Below are positions 1 through 9,225 of a stretch of 64,000 nt of DNA, in pieces. The position numbers were made by a program, and so were the translations under genes. Below the pieces are notes generated by a model. It saw only the letters and a program-made list of their open reading frames with translations, ran no database searches and was not told where the DNA came from. Within the stretch, counting starts at the first letter, position 1. Each line of letters begins with the position of its first letter. This DNA is from Streptomyces actinomycinicus. GTDB lineage: Bacteria > Actinomycetota > Actinomycetes > Streptomycetales > Streptomycetaceae. The stretch spans positions 434,001 to 498,000 of the forward strand of contig NZ_JAERRK010000001.1 of assembly GCF_016741775.1 (NCBI RefSeq), given 5' to 3'.

Positions 1-1938
1 TACCTGATCAACCGCCTGAGCAAGGTCCGGGCGGGCCTGTCGATCCGCTTCCTGATCCGGCAGCTGCTGCTGATCCTGCTGCTGGCGCGGCTGTCTCTCG
101 CGGGCGACCTGATCTTCTACGGCGCGGTCGCCTGTTTCATCGCCTTCTACGGCCTGCAGGCCCCGCACGGTGCCCTGGTCACCCTCATCCGCAACCGCCG
201 CCGGATGCCGGTCGCCACCCGCAACATCGACCTGAAGTCCCGCATCCGCATCCCGGACGCCCCGCCGCGCCGCCTGCTGCACCGGTCCGCGGAGAAGATG
301 CTCCACCTCGACCTGTTCGCGATCGTCGGCGTCCTGGTCTCCGCCGAGCTTGAGTCCGCCGTCGCCGGCTTCACCGGCATCGGCCTCACCGTCGGCCTCG
401 GCTGCCTCTACGTCCTCGTGCTCGTGCCGTACGTGCGCGGCCGGAAGATCCCGCCGCGGGCCGACGTCGTCCTCGCCGCCCTCGACGACTGGCTGGCCGC
501 CTACCGGCCCGAGACGGTCCTGTACTTCTCCGGCTCCAAGGACTCCGCCTACCAGGTCAACATGTGGCTGGAGACGATGGAGCAGCTGGACACCCGGCCG
601 CTGATCATCCTCCGCGAGCGCGCCATCCTGAACAGCCTCGCGCCCACCACGGTCCCCGTCGTCTGCGTGCCCGGAGGGGTGCACCTGATGAACATGGACC
701 TGTCGACCGTGCGCGTGGCCCTGTACGCGGCCAACGTCGGCAAGAACATCCACCTGCTGCGCGTGCCCACCATGAAGCACGTCTTCATCGGCCACGGCGA
801 CAGCGACAAGCTGGCCAGCGTCAACCCGTACAGCAAGGTGTACGACGAGGTGTGGACCGCCGGCCGGGCCGGCCGCGACCGCTACGCCATCGCCGACGTC
901 GGTGTCCGCGACGACGACATCGTGGAGGTCGGCCGCCCGCAGCTCGCGCCCATCCAGAGCTGGCAGGGCGTGCCCGAGGACCGTATCCCCACCGTCCTGT
1001 ACGCCCCCACCTGGGAGGGCTGGGACGGCAACCCGGGCAACACCTCGATCGTGCTCGCCGGCGAGAACATCGTCACCCGGCTGGTGACCGCGGACCCGCC
1101 GGTTCGCGTCCTGTACAAGCCGCACCCGTTCACCGGCACCGTCAGCAAGGAGGCCGGCGCCGCCCACAAGCGGATCACGGCCATGGTCGAGAAGGCCGCC
1201 GCCGAGCGCGCCGCCGACTCCCGCTTCACCGCCGACACCGCCGCCCAGGAGGCGGCCAAGGCCGAGCTGGCCCGCATCGAGGCCCGCCTCGCCGAGCTGG
1301 CCGGCACCGGCGGCAACCGCCGCGACGAGGCCGAGGCCACCCGTGACGGCATGGTGGACGTGCACAAGCACGAGGAGATCGCCCGGCTGCGCGCCGAGTG
1401 GAACACCGCCTACTGGCGCTCCTTCCCGTCGTACGAGCACCGTGTCATCACGGGCGCCCAGCCGCGCCTGTACGACTGCTTCAACGTCTCCGACGCGATG
1501 GTCTCCGACATCTCCTCGGTGGTCTCGGACTTCATCGCGAGCGGCAAGCCGTACGCCGTCACCGACTCCGCCGAGGTGGGTGCCGAGGAGTTCAAGCGGC
1601 ACAACACCGCCGTACGCGCCGCGGTGATCCTCTCCAACAGCGCCGCCGAGCTGGGCGGCGTGCTGGACGCCGTGCGCGACCCGTCCGCCGACCCCCTCGC
1701 GGGCGAGCGCGGCGAGCTGAAGCAGTACCTGCTGGGGCCGGACGAGCCGAAGTCGATCGACCAGTTCAACGCCGCGGTCGCCGACCTGGCCCGCAAGGCC
1801 GAGACCCGCAACGCCGGCCAGCAGGCCCGGCTGGGCGCGGCGAACGCCGACCCCGCCGAGGCGGCCGAGCTGACCAACGCGCTGCCGGGCCAGCGCACCG
1901 CGTCGGCCGGAGACACGGACGGCGTGAGCGCGGGCTGA
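1..1938 (+). CDS. CDP-glycerol glycerophosphotransferase-like membrane protein (5' partial)
   Basis: The frame is open from the first base, so the start lies before the window. The visible part begins with a hydrophobic stretch (about bases 40-170) and has a second membrane pair at about 310-440. The C-terminal two thirds resembles the CDP-glycerol:poly(glycerophosphate) transferase family (teichoic-acid type): GHGDSDK near 793-813, YAPTWEGW near 1000-1023, YKPHP near 1117-1131 and SDISSVVSDF near 1504-1533. An Ala/Glu/Arg-rich, probably coiled-coil insert (about 1180-1410) splits the catalytic domain, which is unusual. A role in assembling a phosphate-linked cell-wall glycopolymer is inferred. 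From memory, the S. coelicolor equivalent (SCO2592) is grouped with spore-wall synthesis genes. The two following surface-polymer genes support this; the exact substrate cannot be told. Confidence 0.85.
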   Translation, partial: YLINRLSKVRAGLSIRFLIRQLLLILLLARLSLAGDLIFYGAVACFIAFYGLQAPHGALVTLIRNRRRMPVATRNIDLKSRIRIPDAPPRRLLHRSAEKMLHLDLFAIVGVLVSAELESAVAGFTGIGLTVGLGCLYVLVLVPYVRGRKIPPRADVVLAALDDWLAAYRPETVLYFSGSKDSAYQVNMWLETMEQLDTRPLIILRERAILNSLAPTTVPVVCVPGGVHLMNMDLSTVRVALYAANVGKNIHLLRVPTMKHVFIGHGDSDKLASVNPYSKVYDEVWTAGRAGRDRYAIADVGVRDDDIVEVGRPQLAPIQSWQGVPEDRIPTVLYAPTWEGWDGNPGNTSIVLAGENIVTRLVTADPPVRVLYKPHPFTGTVSKEAGAAHKRITAMVEKAAAERAADSRFTADTAAQEAAKAELARIEARLAELAGTGGNRRDEAEATRDGMVDVHKHEEIARLRAEWNTAYWRSFPSYEHRVITGAQPRLYDCFNVSDAMVSDISSVVSDFIASGKPYAVTDSAEVGAEEFKRHNTAVRAAVILSNSAAELGGVLDAVRDPSADPLAGERGELKQYLLGPDEPKSIDQFNAAVADLARKAETRNAGQQARLGAANADPAEAAELTNALPGQRTASAGDTDGVSAG

Positions 1939-1976
1939 CCGACGGGCCGTCCGGCCCGACCGCCGGCCCTGAGCGC

Positions 1977-2016
1977 AGGGGCCCTCGAGGAGCGATCCCC
2001 GGGGGCCCTTTCTCTT
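1977..2016 (+). terminator. Probable rho-independent terminator
   Basis: Nine-base arms at 1977-1985 and 2001-2009 pair with one mismatch and one wobble, followed by a pyrimidine run (tttctctt). It lies 38 bases after the preceding stop codon. Confidence 0.55.
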
Positions 2017-2194
2017 GCCCCCCTCTCAACCCGAGCTGAACGGCTCTTACCCACGGTGCGTACTGTCGGTGACATCCAGGTGTGAGGTGCGCCACTCATC
2101 ACCGTGGGTGAGGCAACCGCTTCCCGTGGGTGCTCGTCTAACAAAGTGCGATTGAGGCGATAACGGGGGAAATAATCCGTGGCAAGGGGGAAGA

Positions 2195-3409
2195 GTGACC
2201 GTCGTGACGCAACCTGATGTCAGCGTGATCATCGGGGCGTACGAAGCGATGCCGTACCTGGTCGAATGCCTGGCATCCGTCGAGGCGCAGACCATCGATC
2301 CGGCGCGCATGGAGGTCATCGCGATCGACGACGGCTCGACGGACGGCACGGGGGAGTGCCTGGAGGAGTTCGCGGCCCGCGCCGCCATGCCGGTCACCGT
2401 CGTCCGCCAGCAGAACTCCGGCGGCCCCAGCGGCCCCCGCAACGTCGGCCTGGGCAAGGCGACCGGCCGTTACGTGTTCTTCCTCGACGCCGACGACAGG
2501 CTCGGGCCCGAGGCCCTCGAGCGCATGGTCGCCATGGCCGACAAGAACGGCACGGACGTCGTCCTCGGCCGGGTCGAGGGCGTCAACCGCACCGCGCCCA
2601 AGTCCATGTGGGGCAAGACGCTCGACCGGACCGACCTCTACACGTCCAACATCAAGTTCACGCTGAGCGCGCAGAAGCTGTTCCGCCGCGCCCTGCTGGA
2701 CGAGCACGGCATGCGCTTCGACGAGTCGCTGTGGACCGGCGAGGACGCGCTGTTCACCATGGAGGCGTACCTGCGGGCGGACGGCGTCTCCGTGATCGCC
2801 GACTACACCTGCTACTACCTGGTCGGCCGTGACGACGGCAAGCACGTCACCAAGTCCGGCGGCTACACCCTGCGCTTCGATTCCGCCCGCGCCCTGATGA
2901 AGCTGATCGCCGACATGGTCCCGGCCGGCGACCAGCGTGACATGCTCATGGTCCGGCCGTTCCTGATCACGCTGCTGCCCCAGTTCGGGCCGAAGTTCCT
3001 CACCGACAGCGAAGAGGTGCGCTGGCACAAGATGGAGCTGGCCAAGCCGCTCATGGAGGCCTACTGGAGGCCCGGGGTGGCCCACCGGCTGAAGGTCCAC
3101 GAACGGCTGCGGCTGCACCTGGTCGCCATGCAGCGGTCCGATCTGCTGCTGGACGTCGTCAAGTTCGTCAAGGCGAAGAAGCAGGCCGCCGCCGTCCTGG
3201 AGAAGCGCGGTACGCGTCTGTACCTCGTCTACCCGCACTTCCGGTCCCGGGCGGCCGGCATCCCCGACGAGATCTACCTCGCCGAGGCCCGCGAGGCCCG
3301 CGCCTTCGAGGGCTACCGGGAGGCCGCCGCCAACTCCTTCCTGCGCCGCGCCGTGCGCAAGGTCCGCAGGATGCTGCGGGCCAGGGGCTTCGGCACGGCC
3401 GCGGTCTGA
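2195..3409 (+). CDS. Family 2 glycosyltransferase
   Basis: A 404-residue inverting GT-A glycosyltransferase. The nucleotide-sugar site is visible as VSVIIGAYEAM (about residues 9-19), DDGSTDGT (45-52) and the metal-binding FFLDADD (95-101), followed by a long C-terminal region typical of cell-wall polymer transferases. There is no signal peptide or clear membrane segment, so it probably works at the inner membrane face. The GTG start at 2195 has AAGGGGG four bases before it; the GTG at 2204 is an in-frame alternative. It lies between a glycerophosphotransferase-like gene and a pyruvyl transferase-like gene, which suggests one surface polymer pathway. The last codons lie inside a tandem DNA repeat that continues past the stop. 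Confidence 0.9.
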   Translation: MTVVTQPDVSVIIGAYEAMPYLVECLASVEAQTIDPARMEVIAIDDGSTDGTGECLEEFAARAAMPVTVVRQQNSGGPSGPRNVGLGKATGRYVFFLDADDRLGPEALERMVAMADKNGTDVVLGRVEGVNRTAPKSMWGKTLDRTDLYTSNIKFTLSAQKLFRRALLDEHGMRFDESLWTGEDALFTMEAYLRADGVSVIADYTCYYLVGRDDGKHVTKSGGYTLRFDSARALMKLIADMVPAGDQRDMLMVRPFLITLLPQFGPKFLTDSEEVRWHKMELAKPLMEAYWRPGVAHRLKVHERLRLHLVAMQRSDLLLDVVKFVKAKKQAAAVLEKRGTRLYLVYPHFRSRAAGIPDEIYLAEAREARAFEGYREAAANSFLRRAVRKVRRMLRARGFGTAAV

Positions 3410-3532
3410 GACGGCCACGTCGTGACGGCCGCGGTCCGGGCCACCTCGGCACGGCCGCGGTCTGAGCCGGCCACGTCGTGACGGCCGCGGTCTGAGCGGC
3501 TTCGGAACGGCCGCGGCCCGGGCCACCTGCCC
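3395..3532. repeat. Two-part tandem repeat with 56-bp period over the GT2 gene 3' end
   Basis: The decamer ACGGCCGCGG occurs at 3395, 3425, 3451, 3481 and 3507. Spacings alternate 30, 26, 30, 26, so the real unit is 56 bp made of two related halves. The first copy includes the last codons and TGA of the glycosyltransferase gene; the rest is non-coding. Confidence 0.9.
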
Positions 3533-3593
3533 GGCCCGGCGCGGGTCCCGGGAGGGGCGTGCGGCTGTCGCCCCGGGATGTCTGCCCATGCGG

Positions 3594-3629
3594 TGACGGG
3601 TCCCGGCCGGAGGTGGTCGGGACCCGTCA
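3594..3629. terminator. Bidirectional hairpin terminator
   Basis: A 15-bp stem (3594-3608 with 3615-3629, one G-U pair) encloses a 6-nt loop. It lies between the convergent GT2 and pyruvyl transferase genes, without a U-run, as is common in Streptomyces. Confidence 0.75.
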
Positions 3630-3647
3630 GGTCGCCGGAGGGGGCCG

Positions 3648-5093
3648 TTACCGGCCCGACTGCAGCGCGCGCCGCAGGGGACGGCCCACCACGCGCCGGG
3701 CGCGGCGGTAGACGGACGCTGCGGGGGCCGGTATCGCCGCCGCGGCCTTCTGCTTCACCTTCTGCGCCTTCGCCAGCTCCCGCCGCAACTGGGCGTTGTC
3801 CTGGCTCAGCTCGCTCACCTGGGTGTGCAGCCAGCCGAACCGGCTGCTCAGCGAGGCGAGATCGGTCTCGTTCCACGGCTGGATGCCCGGCGGGAACGCC
3901 AGCGAACGCATCCGCTGCTCGAAAGCCGCGCCGCCGTCGCCGTGCGTGAAGGTGTTCCGCAGTCCGTTCTTGTCCAGGAACCGCACGAACCGGTCGAAGC
4001 GCTCCGCATGGCCGCCGACCAGCCCGCTCAGGTCCGCCTGCTCGTACAGCCGGACCGGATCCGCCGCCTCGGGGTCCTTGGCGACCTCGTTCAGCCGGCG
4101 GTGCGGGATCTCGAAGTACCGGCACAGCTCCAGCGTGCGCGAGTCCCCGCACAGCACCGTCGCGGGCGTCCCCGCCAGCAGCGCCGCGATGTTGCCGTGG
4201 ATGCGGGAGCCGAAGGAGAAGTCGTACGACCGCAGGTCGTCGATCCAGGTGACCGGATCGACGTACACCCGCGCCTTGCCCTCCCGGTACATCGGGTGCT
4301 CCGGGTGCGTCGGCATCGCCGTGACCCGGGCGTTCGGGTCGCTGAGGTCGCGCCAGTGCAACTGCCGTGCGTCGCTGAGGTTCTGTCCGATGAAGCACAG
4401 GTTCGGGTGGCGGGCGTGGGCCCGGGCGATGATCCGGTCCAGGCCCTGCTTCTGCACCGCGCTGTGCGAACCGTTCACCGCGATCCGTGCCTCCGCGGTC
4501 AGCTCGGGCACCTTCTTGCGCACGTCCAGCTCGCGGCCGTACAGGAACAGCGACGGGCAGCCGATGACCTCCACGTCGCGGAAGCCCATGTCCCGCAGGT
4601 ACTGCTCGGTGAACTCACCGCGCACCCCGATCGAGGCACTGTGATCCAGCACCGCCGCGCAGAACTCGCGCACCGTCTGCTCCATCGGCTTCAGCCGCGC
4701 CGGGTCGTAGCTCAGCCCGGTCTGCGCACCGACGCCCAGCACCACCACGGGGATCCGCAGCTTGCCGATCAACCGGGTCAGCCGCTTCAGCCGGCCCTCG
4801 AACGACGGCCGGAAGGCGTTGGCGAGCGGCACGACGAACGCGTCGAACTCCTCGTTGATCCGGGCCGCGGCCGACAGGTCCGTACCCATGCCGTTGGAGA
4901 CGACCTCGGTCTCCGGCGTCTGCAGGATCTTGTGCGCGGCGTCGCTGAAGATCAGGTTGCCGGAGTTGGTGGCGATGACGTCCCGGTGGAGTGCTTCCTC
5001 GACGGACAGCACGTCGTACGGGCTCTTGCCCGAGCGCAGCAGAATGCGCTGCACGGGGCGAACGGGGCGAACGGTAGGTGACACAAAGTTCAA
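3648..5093 (-). CDS. Polysaccharide pyruvyl transferase family protein
   Basis: A protein of up to 481 residues of the PS_pyruv_trans family, whose characterised members move pyruvate from PEP onto surface polysaccharide. Visible features are an N-terminal SGNLIF stretch, VVLGVGAQTG near residue 140 and the C-terminal GSRIHGNIAALLAGTP signature near 295. A predicted coiled coil follows (about 425-455, HTQVSELSQDNAQLRREL) and then a basic tail. The start is uncertain: TTG at 5093 and GTG at 5084 both have poor ribosome sites. It faces away from proB across an AT-rich gap (about 5085-5150) and converges on the GT2 gene. The PEP-dependent activity is a family inference; some members have other roles. 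Confidence 0.8.
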   Translation of the reverse strand: MNFVSPTVRPVRPVQRILLRSGKSPYDVLSVEEALHRDVIATNSGNLIFSDAAHKILQTPETEVVSNGMGTDLSAAARINEEFDAFVVPLANAFRPSFEGRLKRLTRLIGKLRIPVVVLGVGAQTGLSYDPARLKPMEQTVREFCAAVLDHSASIGVRGEFTEQYLRDMGFRDVEVIGCPSLFLYGRELDVRKKVPELTAEARIAVNGSHSAVQKQGLDRIIARAHARHPNLCFIGQNLSDARQLHWRDLSDPNARVTAMPTHPEHPMYREGKARVYVDPVTWIDDLRSYDFSFGSRIHGNIAALLAGTPATVLCGDSRTLELCRYFEIPHRRLNEVAKDPEAADPVRLYEQADLSGLVGGHAERFDRFVRFLDKNGLRNTFTHGDGGAAFEQRMRSLAFPPGIQPWNETDLASLSSRFGWLHTQVSELSQDNAQLRRELAKAQKVKQKAAAAIPAPAASVYRRARRVVGRPLRRALQSGR

Positions 5094-5277
5094 CTTATGT
5101 TGGGACAGGATTTAATTTCTACAAGCAACCAACACAACCTTTTTGCCGTACGCGAACGGTGAGGGAACGACTACGCACCGCCTGTCCGGGAGCTGGACCG
5201 GTGCGCACCGACCGATCCGCTTCGCGTAGATTGCCGCAGAGGCAGCCGGCAGTGCGCGCGAGGGGACAGAGGACACG

Positions 5278-6426
5278 GTGGCAAGGGCAAGGCAGGCCGT
5301 GGGCGAGGCCCGCAGGATCGTCGTCAAGGTGGGCTCCTCGTCGCTGACGACCGCCGCGGGCGGCCTGGACGCCGACCGCGTCGACGCACTCGTCGACGTC
5401 CTCGCCAAGCTTCGCAGCGGGGGAGAGAAGGAGATCGTCCTCGTCTCCTCCGGCGCCATCGCCGCCGGCCTCGCCCCGCTGGGCCTGCGCCGCCGCCCCA
5501 AGGACCTCGCCCGCCAGCAGGCCGCCGCCAGCGTGGGCCAGGGCCTGCTCGTCGCCCGCTACACCGCCTCCTTCGCCCGCTACGGCGTCCGCGTCGGCCA
5601 GGTGCTGCTCACCAGCGACGACATGAGCCGACGCGCCCACCACCGCAACGCCTCCCGCACCCTCGACAAGCTGCTCGCCATGGGTGCCTTCCCGATCGTC
5701 AACGAGAACGACACCGTCGCCACCGACGAGATCCGCTTCGGCGACAACGACCGTCTCGCCGCCCTCGTCGCCCACCTCGTCCACGCCGACCTGCTCGTCC
5801 TCCTCTCCGACGTCGACGGCGTCTACGACGGTGACCCCAGCAAGCCCGGCACCTCCCGGATAGCGGAAGTGAAGGGCCCGGAGGACCTCGCCGGCGTCGA
5901 GATCGGCAGTGCGGGCAAGGCGGGCGTCGGCACCGGCGGCATGGCCACCAAGGTCGAGGCCGCCGCCATCGCCGCCGCCGCCGGCATCCCGGTGGTGCTG
6001 ACCAGCGCCGTCCACGCCGCCGACGCGCTCGCCGGCGGCGACACGGGCACCTACTTCCACCCCACCGGCAAGCGCTCCGCGGACCGCCTCCTGTGGCTCC
6101 AGCACGCCTCCACCCCGCAGGGCGCCCTGACCCTGGACGACGGCGCGGTGGACGCGGTCGTGAAGGGGCGCAAATCGCTGCTGCCCGCCGGAATCGCCAC
6201 CGTGGAGGGCGAGTTCAGCGCCGGCGACCCCGTGGAGCTGCGGGACGCGACGGGCCGCCCGGTGGCCCGGGGGCTCGTCAACTTCGACGCCAGGGAGATC
6301 CCCCGGCTGATCGGGCGTTCGACCCGCGAGCTGGCCCGCGAGCTGGGGCCCGCGTACGAACGCGAGGTCGTACACAGGGACGACCTCGTGCTCCTGCACA
6401 CCCGGCACTCGCAAGACCACTCGTAA
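5278..6426 (+). CDS. proB: Glutamate 5-kinase
   Basis: First step of proline synthesis: ATP-dependent phosphorylation of glutamate to gamma-glutamyl phosphate in the cytoplasm. The 382 residues show the amino acid kinase domain (VVKVGSSSLT near 14-23, NENDTV near 142-147, DVDGVYDGDP near 180-189, GTGGMATK near 221-228) and a C-terminal PUA domain from about 285. That matches the long bacterial form, in which PUA domains are linked to feedback control. GTG at 5278 is preceded by an AGAGGA site at 5267-5272. proA lies 743 bases downstream on the same strand with one small gene between them, so the pair is not a tight operon. Confidence 0.97.
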   Translation: MARARQAVGEARRIVVKVGSSSLTTAAGGLDADRVDALVDVLAKLRSGGEKEIVLVSSGAIAAGLAPLGLRRRPKDLARQQAAASVGQGLLVARYTASFARYGVRVGQVLLTSDDMSRRAHHRNASRTLDKLLAMGAFPIVNENDTVATDEIRFGDNDRLAALVAHLVHADLLVLLSDVDGVYDGDPSKPGTSRIAEVKGPEDLAGVEIGSAGKAGVGTGGMATKVEAAAIAAAAGIPVVLTSAVHAADALAGGDTGTYFHPTGKRSADRLLWLQHASTPQGALTLDDGAVDAVVKGRKSLLPAGIATVEGEFSAGDPVELRDATGRPVARGLVNFDAREIPRLIGRSTRELARELGPAYEREVVHRDDLVLLHTRHSQDHS

Positions 6427-6583
6427 AACGGGGCGCAAGGAACGACCCCGGTGGGGGACGTTCCGTAAAACCGCCACGCGGAGCCCTGCGGCCTGCTCAA
6501 CTTTGTCTCGGGACATGTTGAAGGGACACGTTCCGTCAAGGGGCCATGCGAGGGCATGCGAGTCATGCGTGAAGGAGGCCGTC

Positions 6584-7009
6584 GTGAGACGAGTGCGCCC
6601 TGGGGCGGCGTCCCGCGGTGCTCTGACGAGCGTCGCGGCCGGGGACACCTATGAGGAGCCCACGGACCTGCCCCGGCTGTGGCACATCACCCTCAGCGTC
6701 TCCGGGGAGAAGGTCCCCCTGTCCGAGCTGCGGCGGGCCCTGGAACAGCTTGCTCACGACCACCCCTTCCTGCTGACCAGCAGATACGCGACCGATCACG
6801 CGGAGATCCGGTACTGGGAAGAGGCCCGCGACCTGCACGACGCCGCGGCCGTCGCGCTGCGCCTGTGGGGCGAGCACCGGCAGAGCGCGGGCCTGCCGCC
6901 CTGGGAGATCGTCGGCCTGGAGGTCATCGACCGCGAGACCTACCACTACCGCATTGCGGAGGGCTACGGGCCACGGCCGGCCACGCCGGTGGGAGTACAT
7001 CCCTTCTGA
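6584..7009 (+). CDS. Uncharacterised protein between proB and proA
   Basis: I do not recognise a family. The frame opens at 6503, but GTG 6584 has an ideal GAAGGAGG site (6571-6578) five bases upstream, giving 141 residues. After a basic N-terminus the body (WHITLSVSGEKVPLSELRRALEQLAHDHPF, then EIRYWEEARDLHDAAAVALRLWGEHRQ) looks like a compact alpha/beta cytosolic domain ending in HPF. There are no membrane segments or cysteine motifs. Its position suggests co-transcription with proB, but proA has its own promoter. A link to proline metabolism is unproven. Confidence 0.8.
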   Translation: MRRVRPGAASRGALTSVAAGDTYEEPTDLPRLWHITLSVSGEKVPLSELRRALEQLAHDHPFLLTSRYATDHAEIRYWEEARDLHDAAAVALRLWGEHRQSAGLPPWEIVGLEVIDRETYHYRIAEGYGPRPATPVGVHPF

Positions 7010-7134
7010 GCCTGCGGGCGCGGGCCGTGGGGTGTCAGGTGTGCGGCGTCAGGTGTGCGGCGTCGGGTGCGGGGTGCCGGGGGCCGGCCGGTGAGTTCAA
7101 CCCTTTTGTGATGTCTCGGGGTGTGGGACGACCG

Positions 7135-7163
7135 CTGAACCGCCCCGCCCCGCGCACTACCCT
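7135..7163 (+). promoter_or_regulatory. Putative leaderless promoter of proA
   Basis: CTGAAC (7135-7140), a 17-base spacer and TACCCT (7158-7163), ending exactly 6 nt before the ATG at 7170. No Shine-Dalgarno sequence is present, so transcription probably starts at or near the start codon. Confidence 0.6.
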
Positions 7164-7169
7164 TCCCTC

Positions 7170-8456
7170 ATGACCTCGCTCTCGCCGTACGACTCGATGT
7201 CCCCGGTCACCCAGGCCGCCTACCGGGCCAAGGCCGCCGCCGCCGACCTCGCGCCGCTCCCGCGCGCCGTGAAGGACGACGCGCTGCTCGCCATCGCCGA
7301 CGCCCTGGAGGTCCGGACCGCCGAGATCGTCGAGGTCAACGCCAAGGACGTGGCCAAGGCCCGGGAGAGCGGCACCAGCGAGGCCATCGTCGACCGGCTC
7401 ACCCTCACCCCCGAGCGGGTCCGCGCCATCGCCTCCGACGTCCGCGACGTCGCGAAGCTGCCCGACCCGGTCGGCGAGGTCGTCCGCGGCTCCACCCTCC
7501 CCAACGGCATCGACCTGCGCCAGGTCCGTGTCCCGCTCGGCGTCGTCGGCATCATCTACGAGGCCCGCCCGAACGTCACCGTCGACGCCGCCGCCCTCTG
7601 CCTGAAGTCCGGCAACGCCGTGCTGCTGCGCGGATCCGCCTCCGCCTACGAGTCGAACAGCGCCCTCGTCCGCGTGATCAGGGACGCCGTCGGCGGCGCC
7701 GGGCTGCCCGCCGACGCCGTCCAGCTGGTCCCCGGCGAGAGCCGCGACTCCGTGCGTGAGCTGATGCGCGCCCGCGGCCTGGTCGACGTCCTCATCCCGC
7801 GCGGCGGCGCCTCCCTGATCCAGACCGTGGTCAACGAGTCCACCGTCCCCGTGATCGAGACCGGCACCGGCAACTGCCACGTCTACGTCGACGCCCGGGC
7901 CGACATCGACATGGCCGTCGAGGTCCTGATCAACTCCAAGGCCCAGCGGGTCAGCGTCTGCAACGCCGCCGAGACCCTCCTGGTCCACCAGGACATCGCC
8001 GCCGAGTTCCTGCCGCGCGCCCTGGACGCCCTCGCCGAGGCCGGCGTCACCGTCCACGCCGACGAGCGGGTCATGGCCTACGCCAAGGACTCCAAGGCCA
8101 CCGTGGTCGAGGCGACCGCCGAGGACTGGGAGACCGAGTACCTCTCCTACGACATCGCCGCCGCCGTCGTCGACTCCCTCGACAAGGCCGTCGAGCACAT
8201 CCGGCTGTGGACCTCCGGCCACACCGAGGCCATCGTCACCACCTCCCAGCAGGCCGCCCGCCGCTTCACCCAGCTGGTCGACTCCACCACCGTCGCCGTG
8301 AACACCTCCACCCGCTTCACCGACGGCGGCCAGTTCGGCTTCGGCGCCGAGATCGGCATCTCCACCCAGAAGCTGCACGCCCGCGGCCCGATGGGCCTGC
8401 CGGAGCTGACCAGCACGAAGTACATCGTCACCGGCGACGGGCACGTACGCCGCTGA
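7170..8456 (+). CDS. proA: Glutamate-5-semialdehyde dehydrogenase (gamma-glutamyl phosphate reductase)
   Basis: Second enzyme of proline synthesis: NADPH-dependent reduction of gamma-glutamyl phosphate to glutamate 5-semialdehyde. The 428 residues are full length for the family. [15 protein letters not shown] (about 127-141) and the catalytic cysteine in [14 protein letters not shown] (about 263-276) are present, as is the C-terminal [21 protein letters not shown] block typical of ProA. The ATG at 7170 lacks a ribosome site but fits leaderless spacing from TACCCT. Regulation separate from proB is inferred. Confidence 0.97.
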   Translation: MTSLSPYDSMSPVTQAAYRAKAAAADLAPLPRAVKDDALLAIADALEVRTAEIVEVNAKDVAKARESGTSEAIVDRLTLTPERVRAIASDVRDVAKLPDPVGEVVRGSTLPNGIDLRQVRVPLGVVGIIYEARPNVTVDAAALCLKSGNAVLLRGSASAYESNSALVRVIRDAVGGAGLPADAVQLVPGESRDSVRELMRARGLVDVLIPRGGASLIQTVVNESTVPVIETGTGNCHVYVDARADIDMAVEVLINSKAQRVSVCNAAETLLVHQDIAAEFLPRALDALAEAGVTVHADERVMAYAKDSKATVVEATAEDWETEYLSYDIAAAVVDSLDKAVEHIRLWTSGHTEAIVTTSQQAARRFTQLVDSTTVAVNTSTRFTDGGQFGFGAEIGISTQKLHARGPMGLPELTSTKYIVTGDGHVRR

Positions 8457-8562
8457 TCCCCACCCGTTCGGCCGAGGCACGGGCGCACGGCGCCGCGGCC
8501 GAAAGGCGTCTCACCAGGCAGACGAATTTCCATACCGTCTGCCCAAATTGACCCCCCAGGTC

Positions 8563-8568
8563 TACTCT
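8563..8568 (+). promoter_or_regulatory. Putative -10 box, leaderless start
   Basis: TACTCT ends 6 nt before the GTG at 8575. The same hexamer at the same distance precedes the related gene at 9226. Confidence 0.55.
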
Positions 8569-8574
8569 GGACCC

Positions 8575-9138
8575 GTGCCGGAGGACGTGGGGGGCACGCC
8601 GTTCCCTGACGGCTGGGAGCCCGACGACGACCACGACCGCGGGGTGTCGGACGAAGAGTTCGCCTCCGTGGTCTTCGACGAGGCCTTCGTGCAGGCGGCC
8701 CCGGTCCACGAGCCGACCGCCGTCGAACGTCTCCTGGCCGCCGCGCAGGCCAGAGCCGAGGCCTCCGAGGCGGAGGCCCGCCGAGCCCACGCACGGAGCG
8801 AGCGCTACGAGGACGGCTACGGCCCCGAGAGCGGCGAATTCGGCCAAGATCCGGACGACGACGAACTCGACGACACCTACGTCCTCGGCGACCACCACGG
8901 CCCCTTCGGCAAGCAGATCCGCTGGCACCGTCCCGTGGCCTGGGTCCTCGCCGTCGTGATGGGCATAGGCATGGTCGCCCTCGCCTTCGCCGCCGTCTAC
9001 CGGGGAGGCTCCTCGGGCACCCGCGACCGGGTCCCCGCCACCACCTCGACCGGCCTGGAACAGGGTGGCGCCTCCGCTCCCGGCGCCTCCGCCGACCACC
9101 CCCGGCCGACCGTCTCGGCCATCCCGCCCGCCCCCTGA
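8575..9138 (+). CDS. Membrane protein with N-terminal SVVFDE motif (SCO2584-like)
   Basis: A 187-residue protein with an acidic cytoplasmic part, one membrane helix (VAWVLAVVMGIGMVALAFA, about 123-141) and a short Pro/Ser/Thr-rich outer tail. The N-terminal segment EFASVVFDEAFVQAAPVHEP (about 25-44) is shared with the next gene. A charged, probably helical region (LLAAAQARAEASEAEARRAHARSER) follows. GTG 8575 is chosen because TACTCT lies 6 nt upstream and no ribosome site serves the TTG at 8548. From memory, the S. coelicolor counterpart SCO2584 was reported in the spore-wall synthesising complex. The biochemical role is unknown. Confidence 0.8.
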   Translation: MPEDVGGTPFPDGWEPDDDHDRGVSDEEFASVVFDEAFVQAAPVHEPTAVERLLAAAQARAEASEAEARRAHARSERYEDGYGPESGEFGQDPDDDELDDTYVLGDHHGPFGKQIRWHRPVAWVLAVVMGIGMVALAFAAVYRGGSSGTRDRVPATTSTGLEQGGASAPGASADHPRPTVSAIPPAP

Positions 9139-9213
9139 ACAACCGCCCGCGCTTGGTGAGAACCTGTCAGAAGTTGTCGCACGGCGGGGCGTTTACCTGA
9201 GGCCCCCGAGACC

Positions 9214-9219
9214 TACTCT
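9214..9219 (+). promoter_or_regulatory. Putative -10 box, leaderless start
   Basis: TACTCT ends 6 nt before the ATG at 9226. TTTACC at 9192-9197, 16 bases upstream, could be the -35 box. Confidence 0.55.
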
Positions 9220-9225
9220 GAAGGT

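Noticed and set aside
1..5093. A complete teichoic acid biosynthesis cluster
   Set aside because: Only three genes are visible and the left edge cuts the first, so the full pathway cannot be claimed.
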